Assembly: GCA_000231825.2 (NCBI GenBank)
Contig: JH720365.1
Span: 310,001 to 374,000, forward strand
Source: Tetrahymena elliotti 4EA
Lineage: Eukaryota > Ciliophora > Oligohymenophorea > Hymenostomatida > Tetrahymenidae
Direction: 5' to 3'
Length of the DNA: 64,000 bases
A model generated the notes under the pieces. The model searched no databases and was not told where the DNA came from. It saw nothing but the letters and a program-made list of their open reading frames with translations. The position numbers were made by a program, and so were the translations under genes. Below, in pieces: positions 1-13,082 of the stretch (the stretch's first letter is position 1; every line of letters begins with the position of its first letter).

Positions 1-747
1 ATTTGGATCATTTTCATTTTATTAATTTTCTGTTTCAAGTTAATCTACTAAATCTTTCCATTAAAGTTCTCCTTTATGTATTCTTCTCACATTATTCATA
101 TATGTCTAATAATTAAAAAATCATTTTAATCTCCTCATAAAAATTGAATTATTTTAATATTCTACTTTTATAAGACTTGCTTTTCCAAATTCAGTACATC
201 TATCTAAAAAGTATTAGTAACTATATTTAGGCATGAAATGAAAGTGCCATCCTTTGTAGTAATTAACTAACTTGTCTAGGGCTTTAAGCTATTTAATTAT
301 AAATAAATTTTAGTACTGGTATCACATCAAGAGATTTAGTTTTTATATTTTATTGATTTCAATAATTAATATTACCTCATCAAATATCCCTTTTTCATTT
401 TTATCAAATATTTTGGCTTTTTCAATGTTTTCATAAAGGAATTTTATTCCTCTTTCTTGGTTAGTTAGCATGTCTGGCTTAAATCTAAATATATCTACTT
501 TTCTTTTAATTTTCTTCTTTTCTTTAAGAAGATTTGCCTTCTTTTTTTTCTTTTTCTTTTTAGATCCATCTTCATTTTCACTACCATCATCACTTTCATC
601 GTCATCATCTTCTTCATCTTCAGACTCTTCATTATCCTTTATTTTATCACTTTTTCTAGCATCTTCTGTTTTTTTCTAATGACCATCATCGTCATCATCG
701 TAATATCTATCTTCATGAAATATATCTCCTACTTCTGAATCTTCCAT
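1..747 (-). CDS. TIPIN/Swi3/Csm3 fork-protection protein, 3' end outside window
   Basis: This is a partial gene, with the start at 747 and the 3' end beyond base 1. About 200 codons are visible. Two introns fit: 289-375 (GTAATATT...AATTAAATAG) and 106-165 (GTAGAATA...ATTATTAG). The second one removes an in-frame TGA at 121-123. The first 70 or so residues are very acidic (runs of D and E, then K). After them comes FRFKPDMLTNQERGIKFLY, then LKALDKLVNYYKGWHFHFMP and FLDRCTEFGKASLIK. This order matches the Swi3 domain of TIPIN/Csm3, whose pattern is 'LLSEKGLP...LNRLLQFYQLWLHDLFP...F...VEKLG'. In other eukaryotes TIPIN pairs with Timeless/Tof1, travels with the replisome and supports checkpoint signalling. 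The family call rests on the motif pattern; the function is inferred from the family. Confidence 0.75.
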
Positions 748-1499
748 TTTATTATTACAAATTTTATAATATTTTAATTCTGCAAAATCTTTAAAAATAT
801 TTAATAATCTTTATAATTTAATGATCAAAATCAAATTATCAAAGATTCATACTCCAATAATAACAATTTATTTACAGGCCAATATTTTTTGGCGCACAAA
901 TTCAAAAATATTGATTTTAGAGTAAAGAAATTTAGCGTTTATTTTAAGTGATTGTTAAAGATTTAAATTAATTCTTATTCATCTCCAAATATTTCTTCAA
1001 AATAAAAAAATAATTTTTTAAGTATTTTAAATATAATTTTTAAAAAAGGTAAATATAACTTTAAAAAATATTAANNNNNNNNNNNNNNNNNNNNNNNNNN
1101 NNNNNNNNNNNNNNNNNNNNNNNNNNNNNNNNNNNNNNNNNNNNNNNNNNNNNNNNNNNNNNNNNNNNNNNNNNAATTGTTGTAAAACCATAATGTACTG
1201 TGGTAAACTTTTGGGTTAATTTATATATATATCTATATATATAAAAATTACTTTTCATGGAATCTGAAATATAATTTTTAATAATAGTTAAGTATAACTT
1301 GAATTAAAGAAAAAATATAATTTTGAGTTGAAGAGAATATAAAAGCTAATATTTAATTGAAATTTATGAATACAAATTTTATCATAAAATAATTGCTTAA
1401 AAGATTTGCATGAAAACTTTATTTTTTTTCTTTGCAATTAATTTATCTTAACACAAAATTCAAAATAAAAATATAATTAAATCATGGATTATATGTTTA
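748..1499. other. Spacer with 100-base assembly gap
   Basis: This lies between the start of the TIPIN gene and the stop of the giant gene. It is A/T-rich with no convincing reading frame on either strand. Bases 1075-1174 are N, and the exact 100-base length suggests a gap of unknown size. A short TA-alternating stretch lies near 1222-1243. Confidence 0.8.
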
Positions 1500-4400
1500 T
1501 CATTCATTTAGTGAAAGTATTTTTTAATCTATTTCCTTAGAATAATTAGAAATATTTTTTAATTTAATTCTGGTCTAGGGTAATTGAATAAACGAGGTAT
1601 GCTATGAATTACTCATGGAATTTAAATTTGAATTGGTTAGTGAATCTTAAGGAGAGTTATTATTGATAGCACTATTCTATATATTGGTGATCGTATTATT
1701 TTAGCAATAATTAAACTTAAAATTCTATAAATTATTTTATTATTAATTATATGAACTTATAGATTATGATCCTGGCCTTTGTAAACTAAAATGTTATTGT
1801 AGAGATTCTTACTAATAAAAGTTATAATTTTTAAAATACTGAATCAACATTTTAGTTTTTCTTTAAACTTTTTTTAATTTCATTAAGCATTAGATTCTAT
1901 TTTTACTTTAGATCTGGATATTTTCTAATAAATTTGGAAATTTTTACTTCAAATAGTAAAGAAAATTTTAAAATAATGTCCTTTGGCTTTCGTCACCTGG
2001 GATATTTATTAAACAAATTCCTATCACTAGTTTAAGTATAAATTTGATATTTGGAATAAATAGAAGTAAAATGAAGAGTACTTCAAGAAAATCATTTTTA
2101 ATTGTTGTATTAGATATAATAGATATCAAGTTTAATGAAAATTAGCATAGTATCAGAGATTAGAGCAATAAATTATTGAAACTTTAAATCACATAGGGTT
2201 AGAATTTAAATATTATGAAAATCTAAAAAACAATTAGCGAATTAATTAAACAGATTTTTAAGAGTTCATATTGTTGTAGCAAAATAGATACCAGGATTAA
2301 TATAGATTTTGTAAACAATTTTCCAAATTCCCAGTAGTAAAACTTATCTTTATACCCTGCAAAAATAAAAGAAAATTTAATTTCCGTAAAAATGGACCAC
2401 TTATTTAGCCTTCCTCTTCTAATTTTTAGGAATAAAATTAATGGGATTATGATTGCCCAGATTATTAGCTATGGAATTGTGTAGTAAATTATGTAAGGAA
2501 AATGTTGTTAAGGATCTAAGCATTTTATGTTAATATCTAGACTTAAATATTTCTTATCTCCTATTTGTATGCAGTATATAGACCTACTCAATATAGCTAT
2601 GATCATAGGAAAGAAATAAATGTAAATAAAGATGCAGGCTGTATTAAAATATCTAAATAGTTTAAAATTTTTTCTCAAGATCTTTTCTAAAGATCCAAAT
2701 ACCAAATATAGGAGTAGCAAAGAAAATGGCAAAAAAAGAGACCATAGAGATTAAAAAAACCACAAAGGTTAGAGATTTGGGTATTTAGACAAAACACAAT
2801 CAATTGATTTGCTTGTAATAGATAGTGAATTACCTGAGAACAATATTGGGATTTTAAAATAGTTAGGAATATTTACAGAAAAGTAACTTAGCAAGGAAAG
2901 TATTTAGAGATGGCTTGTTAGTATCTTAGATATGATTTATGGTTTATCAGATTGTATTACTTATTAATAAAATAAAGTTTTAAAAGCAAAAGAAAATAAA
3001 TTATAATTACATGTTGTGCCTAAAAATAATATATCTGATTTGCTGATAAAGTGACCCATTAACTTAGCCTAAAGTTTGTTAATAATCCTTCTTAAAATAC
3101 TAAAATTATAGCAAAAGATGAACACAAACAAAATTATATTTTGTACAATTATTAATGAAAAATTCTCTTCACATTCATAGCATTTTACTGAACTAAATAT
3201 TTATGTATAACTTTTACCCCATACCTCTCCAAACGTATCACAAGAGTAGCAAAGTGGACCTTTGTAGCCTTCTAAACAGTATTACTTGATTATTTAATTT
3301 AAAAATTATTTAAATGAAATAGTGTTTGTCAATTAACTTTTTTTATAAATATGCCATTTTAAAAACCATTCAAATATGAATGCAAGTTAATATTTTATTT
3401 AAATTTTTTAATAAAAAAAATAAAATAAATTGGTTGGTGTTTCAAGAATAATTTTTATTTGTTTTGAAAAAATGCAAACAAGAGATAGATAATCCTCCAA
3501 AAATCAAAGTAAAATGAATAAAAAAATAAATTGGTCAACTTGAAAAATCCAAGAATAATGCAAAAGATTAGAATAGAGTTTAAAAATATTACTTTTGAAT
3601 TGGATGCCTCTGCTTGACAAGAATTAGGGTTAAAACTACAGAATAAAATTTAATCTGTATATTCGTTTTCTCTCCAATATCCATTCTTTAATAAAATTGT
3701 TGATTTATAGCACTTGATAGCAGAATTTGGACATTACTAACATTGAGAGTCTAACATATTTAAGGAGTACTTACCTTCTGGACAATCTTCACACATAATT
3801 GAACCACCTTATTACCTTTGAATTTAACCTATTTGACAATCATCTAAATAAAAAGTGATATTCTTGTAAAGTTAGCCCTATGGGAAGTATACATTTCCTG
3901 AAACATCTAATATTTAAGGAAAGTTATTGGAGATAATTTATAGATTTAATTAGCTTTATGGGATGTAAAAAATTTATGAGCTTAACTAGAAACAGTTTTC
4001 AAGAAGCTACTTTGTTTGAATTTCTCCAACACACTATATTTTTGGATTAGTGTAATCCCATGCCAAAGTTATACTTAATTAACCAATAAGTGTTTATACA
4101 TCGCTACTATAAAATTGCTATTCGTTATTTTTTGTATCTATTTTTATTGGATTACTCTCTTCATCTAAAATTTAAATCTTTTTAAATTTGATTTTATCAC
4201 CACTTCTAAATTTTTTTATTTGTATGACACCATTTGAATTTTCTGATATGATGCTTTCCGATGAAGTAACTATGTCATTTATATCAATTTAAATTTTTCT
4301 CAAAGTTGATCCAATATTTTAACCATACAATTTTGCATAGTTTTATGAAATTACATTTCCATTCATATTTCGTTACTCGATATCCTTTAATGAATTTGGG

Positions 4401-7400
4401 ATGATTTATTAATAATAAATTCCACCTCCTATTAAGGCTTTATTTTAGATTATTTATGTCTGACTTAAAATAAGTTAAGAGTTGATTAAATTAATAGCTC
4501 CTCCTGTTGATAAATTAGCTTCGTTTCCAAGAAATATACTTTATGAAATGGTTAAATTGCCTAACTTTAAATTGTTAGCAACACTTAGTGCACCTCCATT
4601 TCTTAACAAGCATTTATTGAATTGAAATGTTGTATTTATAATATCCAAATAAGTATTTTCAGCTAAATAAATAGAACCACCAGCACCATCAAAATTAGTA
4701 TTGTTTTTAAATTGACTATTGATTATCGTTGCATAATTGCATTAGCTTAGAGTTAATATTGAAGAATGAAAATTATTTTTTAAAGTAGCACTTTATATTA
4801 TGACATCCTTTATTATTGCGTTGTATACATTTAGTATTTCAATTAAAGAAAATTACAAAATTGAATCTTCAAATTACGATGATTCTATGAGAGTAATTCC
4901 ATTTAGACCTTATTAATTAAATTTTAAAATAGTAATTTCACTATTAAATGAATTTAAATTCTAAACAAATGCATTATAATAATTAATTAGATAGAAGAGT
5001 GCTTGTATAATTAAGTCAGGCGTTATATAGTCTTTATTTATAACTGTTGAGTTTTTCAAGGTTACATTATTAATAGAAATTTATTGAGCTTCTACATAAA
5101 AGCATCTGTCTGAAGTAATTAAATCTTACATATTAATATCAAATATTGCAATATTTTCAGTTTAAGAATCGAAAAAAATATCAGTGCAATTAGTCAAATT
5201 AATATATTATAGTTTATAGGATTACGATAAATAGTTTAGAGAATCTTGCCTTAATGGGTATATTCTAATTATTGAGACTTATTAACTATTATGAACTGTT
5301 ATATTTTAGATTTAACAATTAGTTACTCCTTATATATCAAATATAGAAGAAATATCAACTGATGATATTTGAAGATTTGTTACTTGTAAGTTTTAGCTTT
5401 TTATTATTTGGATAGCAAAAAAAGATTTTGATTGTGTAAAAAATAAATCAGATATTATTATTTCTAGATTATTATTTAAAAAAAATATCTTATCTTTATC
5501 CAAACTAGAAATTTTTATCTGTCTAATAAAAACTTAGCTATTATCTGTTAAGAAAAAAATTGATTATAAAGATTCAAAACCAATTATTTCTATTTACTCT
5601 AAAACTACTTTTTTGTTATTTTTAATAATTAGTTAACCTTTCCCTAATATATCTTTATCAAACATTAAATTCTAAAATAAAACTAGATCAAAATTTTCCA
5701 GAATCAAAGATTATTCTAAACCTAGAGTGACATTAAACATTTAAAAATTTTTCATTGATTTATTTTTATTTAATTAAATTTCTTGTTTTATTGTGAGCTT
5801 CATATTTTTTATATAAAAATTTTAAATAAAATCAGAGTATTTACTATTGTTCCAACATACACTTGAAGATTAAGAACTTGATTAGCTAACTAAAGTTATT
5901 TAAAAGTTATGAACAATATTTTATTCATTGATTTAATTGAATTCTATATTTTCAAGACATTATCCATCAGAATATTCTATTTAAATAAGAGATAGCTGCT
6001 ATTTAGAATTTTAAAGAGATTCTAAGTTTTATGTTAAAGCTAAATTTGTATAGACACTTTCTAGAGATCTATTTTACTACTAAATATTTATATAACAAAT
6101 TTAATTCTACTGTAAAGGCAATATAATACTTTATATATTCTCATAAGAGCTAAGTATTAATTCTAAATAATCAAACTAATTTTATTATTTAATAATCTCT
6201 ACATTTTAAAGTATTTAATAGCTCTAATTGGTTTCATAAATTTATTTGTAATCTTGTTAAAAGCTTAGCTGAATTACTTAAAATTTCTTTTTTGAAAAAA
6301 CTAAAAAATAATTATTATATTTTATGTTCACAAAGTTTACCACCTCCTGTAATCCTTTATTTATCTTAGGAAATTATTATTAGAAGCTTAGACCATTATA
6401 AATAATTATATCATTTGGACAAATTATATATATAAAGTCAGAATCATAAGAAATTTTTGCTTACTTTAGACATGGATTTTAAAAATTTGACAATAATTTT
6501 AGTTAATAAGAAAAAACTTATGTTAAACCTTAATTATCAACTAAATAAATTAGCTTTCTAAAAGGATCATTTGCTACATTCATTATTTTTGAATATTTTA
6601 TTTCATGGCTATATGTTATTTATTTTGTTTCTAAGTTAGCTATTTATAGAATTTAGCTGTTCTTGCTTTAAAGAATCAAACATAAAAGTTTCTCATCCTA
6701 ATTTTAGCTATCTTTATTGTTATATCTTTCTTCGAATTCGAAAGGAATACCCCACCAGTTATTTGAAAAGTCTTCGAAACTTTTAGTTTACAACTTAAAG
6801 AAAAATTTAACTTCAAATTGAGCTTCAAAAGTAATCTAATAATTTTTATTCATTAAAAAATCATAAATCTAGACTTTATTTGCAGAAGGAGAAATGATAT
6901 AATTGCTCAAAATAAGAGATTAAGATATATCTCCTTTTTCAAAGTTAAATAAACTTTTTTCTTCAGGTGTTAATACATTTAGGTCTAAACAACTTAATTG
7001 ATAATTATTTTATTTGTATATCAATAATATTTAATTTCTTAATGAATCATAGAAATAATTATCTGGAGTGCTTTTAAGATTTACTTTTTTAAGTAAAATC
7101 AATTTTTAATTTGTTAAATCTACATCCACTATGTTTAATGAATCATATGATATAAAAATAAATTAGTTTTTCTATATCAAAATAAGCTACTAAAAATAAG
7201 GATATACTTTATATTCATAAGGCTCAAACAACAAAGAATCAACCAACTAAACTTTGTAATAAAGGTTTAAAGAAAGATTTACTATGCTTTGGATAACTTA
7301 ATACTGTCCATTTAGATTTAAAGCTTAAATGTTTTGAAATTATAGCAAATTTGTTTCACTAGCATAAATCACCTCAGTCAAATCAAAAGAAATAATGTGA

Positions 7401-10400
7401 GTTTGAGTCTAAACAATCATCAAAGATTGTTCAGTGTTAAGAAAAACTTTTAAAATAGATGTTTCATTATATTTATTAATGGATATTGTCTCAACAAATT
7501 GCATGCTGGGAAATTAATATGTTAAAATAAACTAATCAGTATAAAGAAAAAGGTAATTTTTATTTTCATCCATAATAATTCCTTAAACATTTTTATACAG
7601 AAGTTTAAATATTGTAAAGTTTTATGATACATAATTACAAAGGTATATCTATGGAGTATAATCAACTACTATTAAGCTAGTTTGACCTTAATAATAATAA
7701 ACTGTATCTTTAGAGAACTAACTCACTGTTTCGTAAATAAAAAGCTATTGGTTTCCAGGTATGTTTAATAAATTAATTTAATTAAGAATACCAGTAGCTC
7801 CAATTAGAATTTTATTATCGTAATCATAATATAAGTTAGTGTTCTCTGCTCTAAAATTAAATAAATTTTTCATACTATCAAACTCATCTAATATAAATAA
7901 ATTCATATTTTAATTGTAAAAAGCAACCATTAATTTATCTTTTTTCCTTATTAAAGGAAACATTTGAGACAGATTTAGAATATATTACAAGCTTTAAGAT
8001 AAAATCTATTTTTATTTAAATCTTTATTAGTCTTCATAAAACCATCAAAATAAAAATAAAATAAAGCCAAAATTGAAAAAGTAAACAAGTTAACTAAATT
8101 AATTTCAATAAGATTAATTTGCTTTACCTAATTTCTTCTATTCAAATAAAAAAATTGAATTTGATATTTTTTGTTCTCATAAAAAATTAAAAAAGCAAGT
8201 AATATAGATTAATATTAGTGAATACAATCAATTTAAGATTTTCGATAATTTTTTTTATATGGATAGGATTTGGGATATTTTTACTTTTTAAGACTAAATT
8301 TAACTATTTTCAAAATTATCCATAAATATTTATTTTAAAAAGTTGGATATTGGGTTTTATTGGGTATTTTCAGTTTTTGAAAAAATCAAATGGATTCGCT
8401 TTAAGAAGTAATTGATACAAAAAAAATTTAAAATATCTGAAAATTGAAGAGAACAAAAAAACACCACTTGTCTCTACCATATTCAAAATAGAATATAAAT
8501 TTAAATAATTTATTAAACTTGTCTACTATTTATCCTTTAAACATTCAAAATAAAAATAGAAAAATATTTTTAAAACTTGAAAGTTAAAATGATAGTATAT
8601 TTTAATAAATTGTTAGAAATGTTACTGAAAATGAATCCGAAATAACTCCCTGAATTAAATCAAATACTATGATGCTAGGGTAGTAAATAATGATGATGTC
8701 TTCCTCACAATTAACTTTGAATTTAATTTCTTCCTGTTAATTATTTCCTAAATTAAGATTTATTTTGACTAAAGTATCAACCTATGCATGTATTTTAAAT
8801 AAAAAAATAATTACATATTTTTTATTTGCAAGCAAATTTTACTTGGATAGTGTAAATAAAGCCCTAAGCAGTTTTAACAACTACAATTCTTTATTGAGAG
8901 CAATAATAGTATTCCATAATTTAAGAATCTAAAACAATTTTAATTGGAGATTATGCTAAATCTTTCTCATTATAAATTTGAATTGACTTATCATTTACCC
9001 AAATAAATGATAAGATGCTCCAATCTAAAATAGTTATCTGAAAATCGAATTGAACTTCAAATTTGAAATACTTTGCTTCTTAAATATTTTTTGTTACATC
9101 ATAAAGGATTAAGTTTTGATTAGAGTGATCATAAATAGCCATTTTATTATTTTCTAGTTAAATATCTTAAATTGTTTAATTGTAAGTAATATTAATAACA
9201 TTAAATGGAATGTTAAACAAATTTTAATACCAAAACAATCCATTTTTAGAGGAAAAACAATGAATTTGTGTAGCACTATCAATGAAAAACTCACCAACGT
9301 AATTATAATTTTCTAATTAACTCTTAATTATTATCATATTTTGTGTATCTACTACATATTTCTACATTTTTATGAATTAAATATTTTCATCTAAGGCTTT
9401 AAAATTATCTAGAGAATCATTATTCACATTTAGATCAGATCTTGCATTTAATTAAGTAAGACTTTTTAATTCCATATCATATCTCAAAAGAAAGTCTTTA
9501 TCATAGTAAAATATATACCTTCCATTTTATGTCAATGGTAAAGGCAGTGAATTTAAAAGAGGATAATTTATTTCCAAGTTAAAAACTTGATGCTAACTCA
9601 AATCAAAAGAATAAATATGTATAAAATTTTCATAAAAAACAAAAATATCTCCGTTTTATAAGTAATTTAATGCTAGAATACCAAACGATGAATAAACGAC
9701 TTTTCTTTTTTCATAAATGAAATTTTTTTATTTTAAAGAAAAAGGTTGGCAATCTCCTTAAGGAACATAATGAATAGTTGGAGAATAACTACTAGAAGAG
9801 CATAGATAAATTATATCATCAAAAGCTATTATTGGCTTATATTTCTTATCAGTTGTGTAAAAATGTAAGTCGTATTTAATTCCAAAGTTATAGAGCTAAC
9901 TCACATTTTGTGTTGATAAATCAATTAAACACATAATAGTCTCATAGAAATTATTAAAATCCAAGTAAACAATTTGATCATCATTTAATATTGCAAATTC
10001 TTAAAAGTTTAATACAATATCTTAGGGTGTAAGAAAAAGCTGCTCTCCAGTATCCAAGTTAAAAATTTTAGACATTTATTTTTATATTAAAATATTTCTT
10101 TTTTTCATGTAAATTACTGGTATTTCTTCATAACCAGAAAAGGAAGAATATGCAATTATTTATTTCAGAGAAGAAATTTCAATAATATAGTCATGCACTG
10201 TAAAGAGATTCTATTTCCTCAATACAAAATATTTATTGCCAATTATTTATAAATTATCATAAGATTATAAATCATCTTTAGTTTGAAGATTAAAAAGTCT
10301 TGTATTTATTCTAGGATTTTTTTACAAATTTGGCAAACTAAATTTTATTTGTTAAACTCCAACAACTTAGTGAGTAAATTATTAGCTTTCCCCAAAAACA

Positions 10401-12301
10401 TAGAGTGAATTACCTTCTACCTTATCATTCTAGGAAAAAATATTTAATCCCTAAGTAACAACAAAAGTGCCTTATGAATTTTACAAGTACAGTTATTAAT
10501 TTTGATTAGGATTAAAATAATTAATGCTATAAGTTGAGGATTTAAGATTAAACTTAACTCTAACTAGTTGATAACTTAGAGTATTGCCTTACACTATTTA
10601 GGATAAAAATATTTCAAGATACAGATTTTGTTAAAAAATAACATTTAAAATTTGAGAAGAATCTGAGATAAACGAATTATTTATTGATTAAAGTAAATAA
10701 TCAGTCATATTCTTTTATTGAATTTCATACTTTATCATGTAGTCAGTCATGTTTATAAATTATAGTTTATCAGAAATAAAAACAATGAAAGTAGAGTTGT
10801 CATATCGATTTTCATGCATTTAAAGCTAATTTAAAATCTAGCAAGTAATATTTAATGTGTAATTAACTTTATCTTATTGTGAGCTTAAAGTTATTAATTA
10901 CATATTGAAATTATCAGCATCATATTAAATAATTGAATTCAAAAATTAACTGTAAAATATCTAAAATTAACTTATTTTGTGTTCCTCTATCAAATTACTT
11001 TCAAAGTTTGTTTTGTTTTTAAATTAAATTTTGAAAGCTTAACCAACACCTAATTAAATATCTTCAATAAACCAAATTTAATAATCCTTCTTCTGAAATC
11101 CTTATATGATGGTTTTTTCAGAAAAAAGTGGTATTTCATCATCCTAAATTATTAATTGTCTGTCATCTTATAAAATACCTATCTAAAATTAAATTAATTA
11201 GATTTGATAAAATGTTTAAATATTTATGAAATTTTTTAAATAAACAATAAAGAAATTAGAATGATATGAATTTTTTGAGTTTTTGAAAAATAAAATAGAT
11301 TTAAGAAATACCTAAAAACCATTGTAGGTCTAAAAATAGTAATTAGTTTGTGCTGAGTTTTGCATTTTATTAATTTAAATAAAATAATTATCAGTTTTTT
11401 TAGCTGAAAACTTTTGGCTAATTACATCAAACCAAATTATTCTCTTATCATTATTACTGAAGAAGATTATTTAATTTTCAATATCGAGATGTTTAACCAC
11501 ATAATTACTATCTAAGTTCTCTAATTTAAAGTTCACTTATCTTGTCTCAAAATCTATCAAAGTAAATGTCTTATTAGCTAAACATCCTCCATACTTGTCA
11601 AGTATAAAGCTTTTAGACTAATCATTGAAATCAATAATTTCAATTTATTCAAAATTATTTTCATTTAAAAAATTCTTCATGTAGATAATCTAAAAATTTT
11701 AATTTGCTAGAGCAAAGTTGCATTAGTTAGATCTTATGAGATATTAATTTTACAATATTTAGCTAACTTAAATGACTTTTTAATTTAAAAAAGATGAGCT
11801 TTTATCAACTTGCATGCATAATTGAGTTTTCTCACATATTAAAGTATCCATATTTTAATGATAAGAAGGTGGACAGCTTTTGATGCATTAGTCTAAGGTA
11901 AAATTTTAGAAAATTAAATCCAATTCAGATTAACAAACATGTTATTTCAGAGTACATTTATTGTTGATTAAATCAATTTATAAATTTTCACTACACTTAA
12001 TACAAATTTAATTTACATCGCATTCAATACAACCATCAACTCTGCATTTAATGCATTATTCATTTTATATTTCAACTTCTCCTAATTAACAACCTTTAAC
12101 ACAAGTAGAACTATTTTAATAACTTTTTAAAAAGTCTTAAGAACATTTAGAGCATTGGTTTTACCCAGTATTAAAGCATTCTAAACAATTACTTGAGCAT
12201 GAAAGGCATTGCTATGTTAAAATATCAAAAATTTCTCCACTTAAGCATTCAGCATTTATAAAGTAAAAAATTAAAGTAAAAGTAATTATGAATATACTCA
12301 T
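1500..12301 (-). CDS. Giant Cys-rich/beta-helix multi-pass surface protein (A)
   Basis: The product is about 3,000 residues. The start at 12301 opens a signal peptide (MSIFIITFTLIFYFINAEC), followed by furin-like cysteine repeats (CLSCSSNCLECF, CIKCRVDGCIECD) to about 11880. A long propeller-like region runs to about 6050. A parallel beta-helix region with pectin-lyase-like GGAI/GGGI and NNTNFDGAGGSIYL motifs runs to about 3900. Then come CEDCPEGKYS, CQQCPNS and NGYWRENEYTD, and after an intron at 3285-3592, EGYKGPLCYSCDTFGEVWG. About seven hydrophobic helices lie at 3150-2220, with GYKDKFYYWEF between them. A polar, Gln/Asn-rich tail ends at TGA 1500. The intron between about 8625 and 8010 is unusually long, and its 3' boundary is uncertain; a split into two genes there cannot be excluded. 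It is a paralogue in layout of the gene at 53705-63596. A receptor or adhesion role is only a guess. Confidence 0.72.
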
Positions 12302-13082
12302 TTTGTTGAGTTATCTTATTTTTTTATTAAAAAAATTTCCTATTTAATTAATTAATTGATAAAAAAATTAGATAAGTTTTTACTTGCTTTTTATGTATAT
12401 CAATCATTTTAAGTTTAAGTAAATTAATTGTGAGTTAATCAGTTTTAGTTTGAATTGAAAGATAATTTAAACTAAATACATATGTAGATGAAAACAAATA
12501 TGTAAAATTTATGTTAAGTTACCTTAAATTAAAGGGAGTATAAAAATTAAACAAAATTTTTGAAAGAGATTCAGAAATAAATAATATATTATAAATGGCA
12601 AATAAAGGTAATTTAAATTTTATGTAATTGATAATATATTTTATTCAAATACTTCCTTTATACTTCTCATATTATTTTTTCCATATTAAAAATTTTTTAT
12701 TTTATTTAATCTTGCCTACCTATATTTCTATCACGTTTTTTTTACATATTCTATCGATATTTTATTTCTTAAAGCAATTTTAAAGTTTTTTATTTTTCTT
12801 GAATGTGAAACAAATTTATTTTCTAAATAATCAAAAAGAAGTCATCAATTAAATGATAAAAAAAGTCTTTCTTTTATATAAAATCTTCGTATTTTTCATA
12901 ATTTTTTTTCAAATTTTTGCTTTATGTAAAATCTTTGGATTTATCATAATTTCTCTAGCCTGAAAAAGAGAAAAATTAATTATAAGTAACATACTAAAAA
13001 TGAAAGTTTTAAATAATTTAATTTATTTAAATAATAATTTGATTAAAATAATTTATTTTTGACAAATTTCATTGAAATTTAT
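12302..13082. other. A/T-rich spacer with a short imperfect repeat
   Basis: This holds the upstream region of giant gene A and the 3' side of the next gene. I see no coding frame. Two imperfect copies of a unit of about 33 bases (TTTAT.TAAAATCTT.G.ATTT.TCATAATTT) lie at 12873-12907 and 12921-12953. Confidence 0.7.

Noticed and set aside
1075..1174. Apparent protein made of unknown residues at the N runs
   Set aside because: It is only an artefact of the assembly gap. The same applies to 20620-20795.
1615..3053. Long plus-strand reading frame under the ciliate code (about 1.2 kb open, with a joinable upstream exon)
   Set aside because: The minus strand over the same bases encodes the conserved GYKGPLC cluster, membrane helices and GYKDKFYYWEF of giant gene A. 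The plus-strand frame is an antisense shadow made possible by having only TGA as stop.
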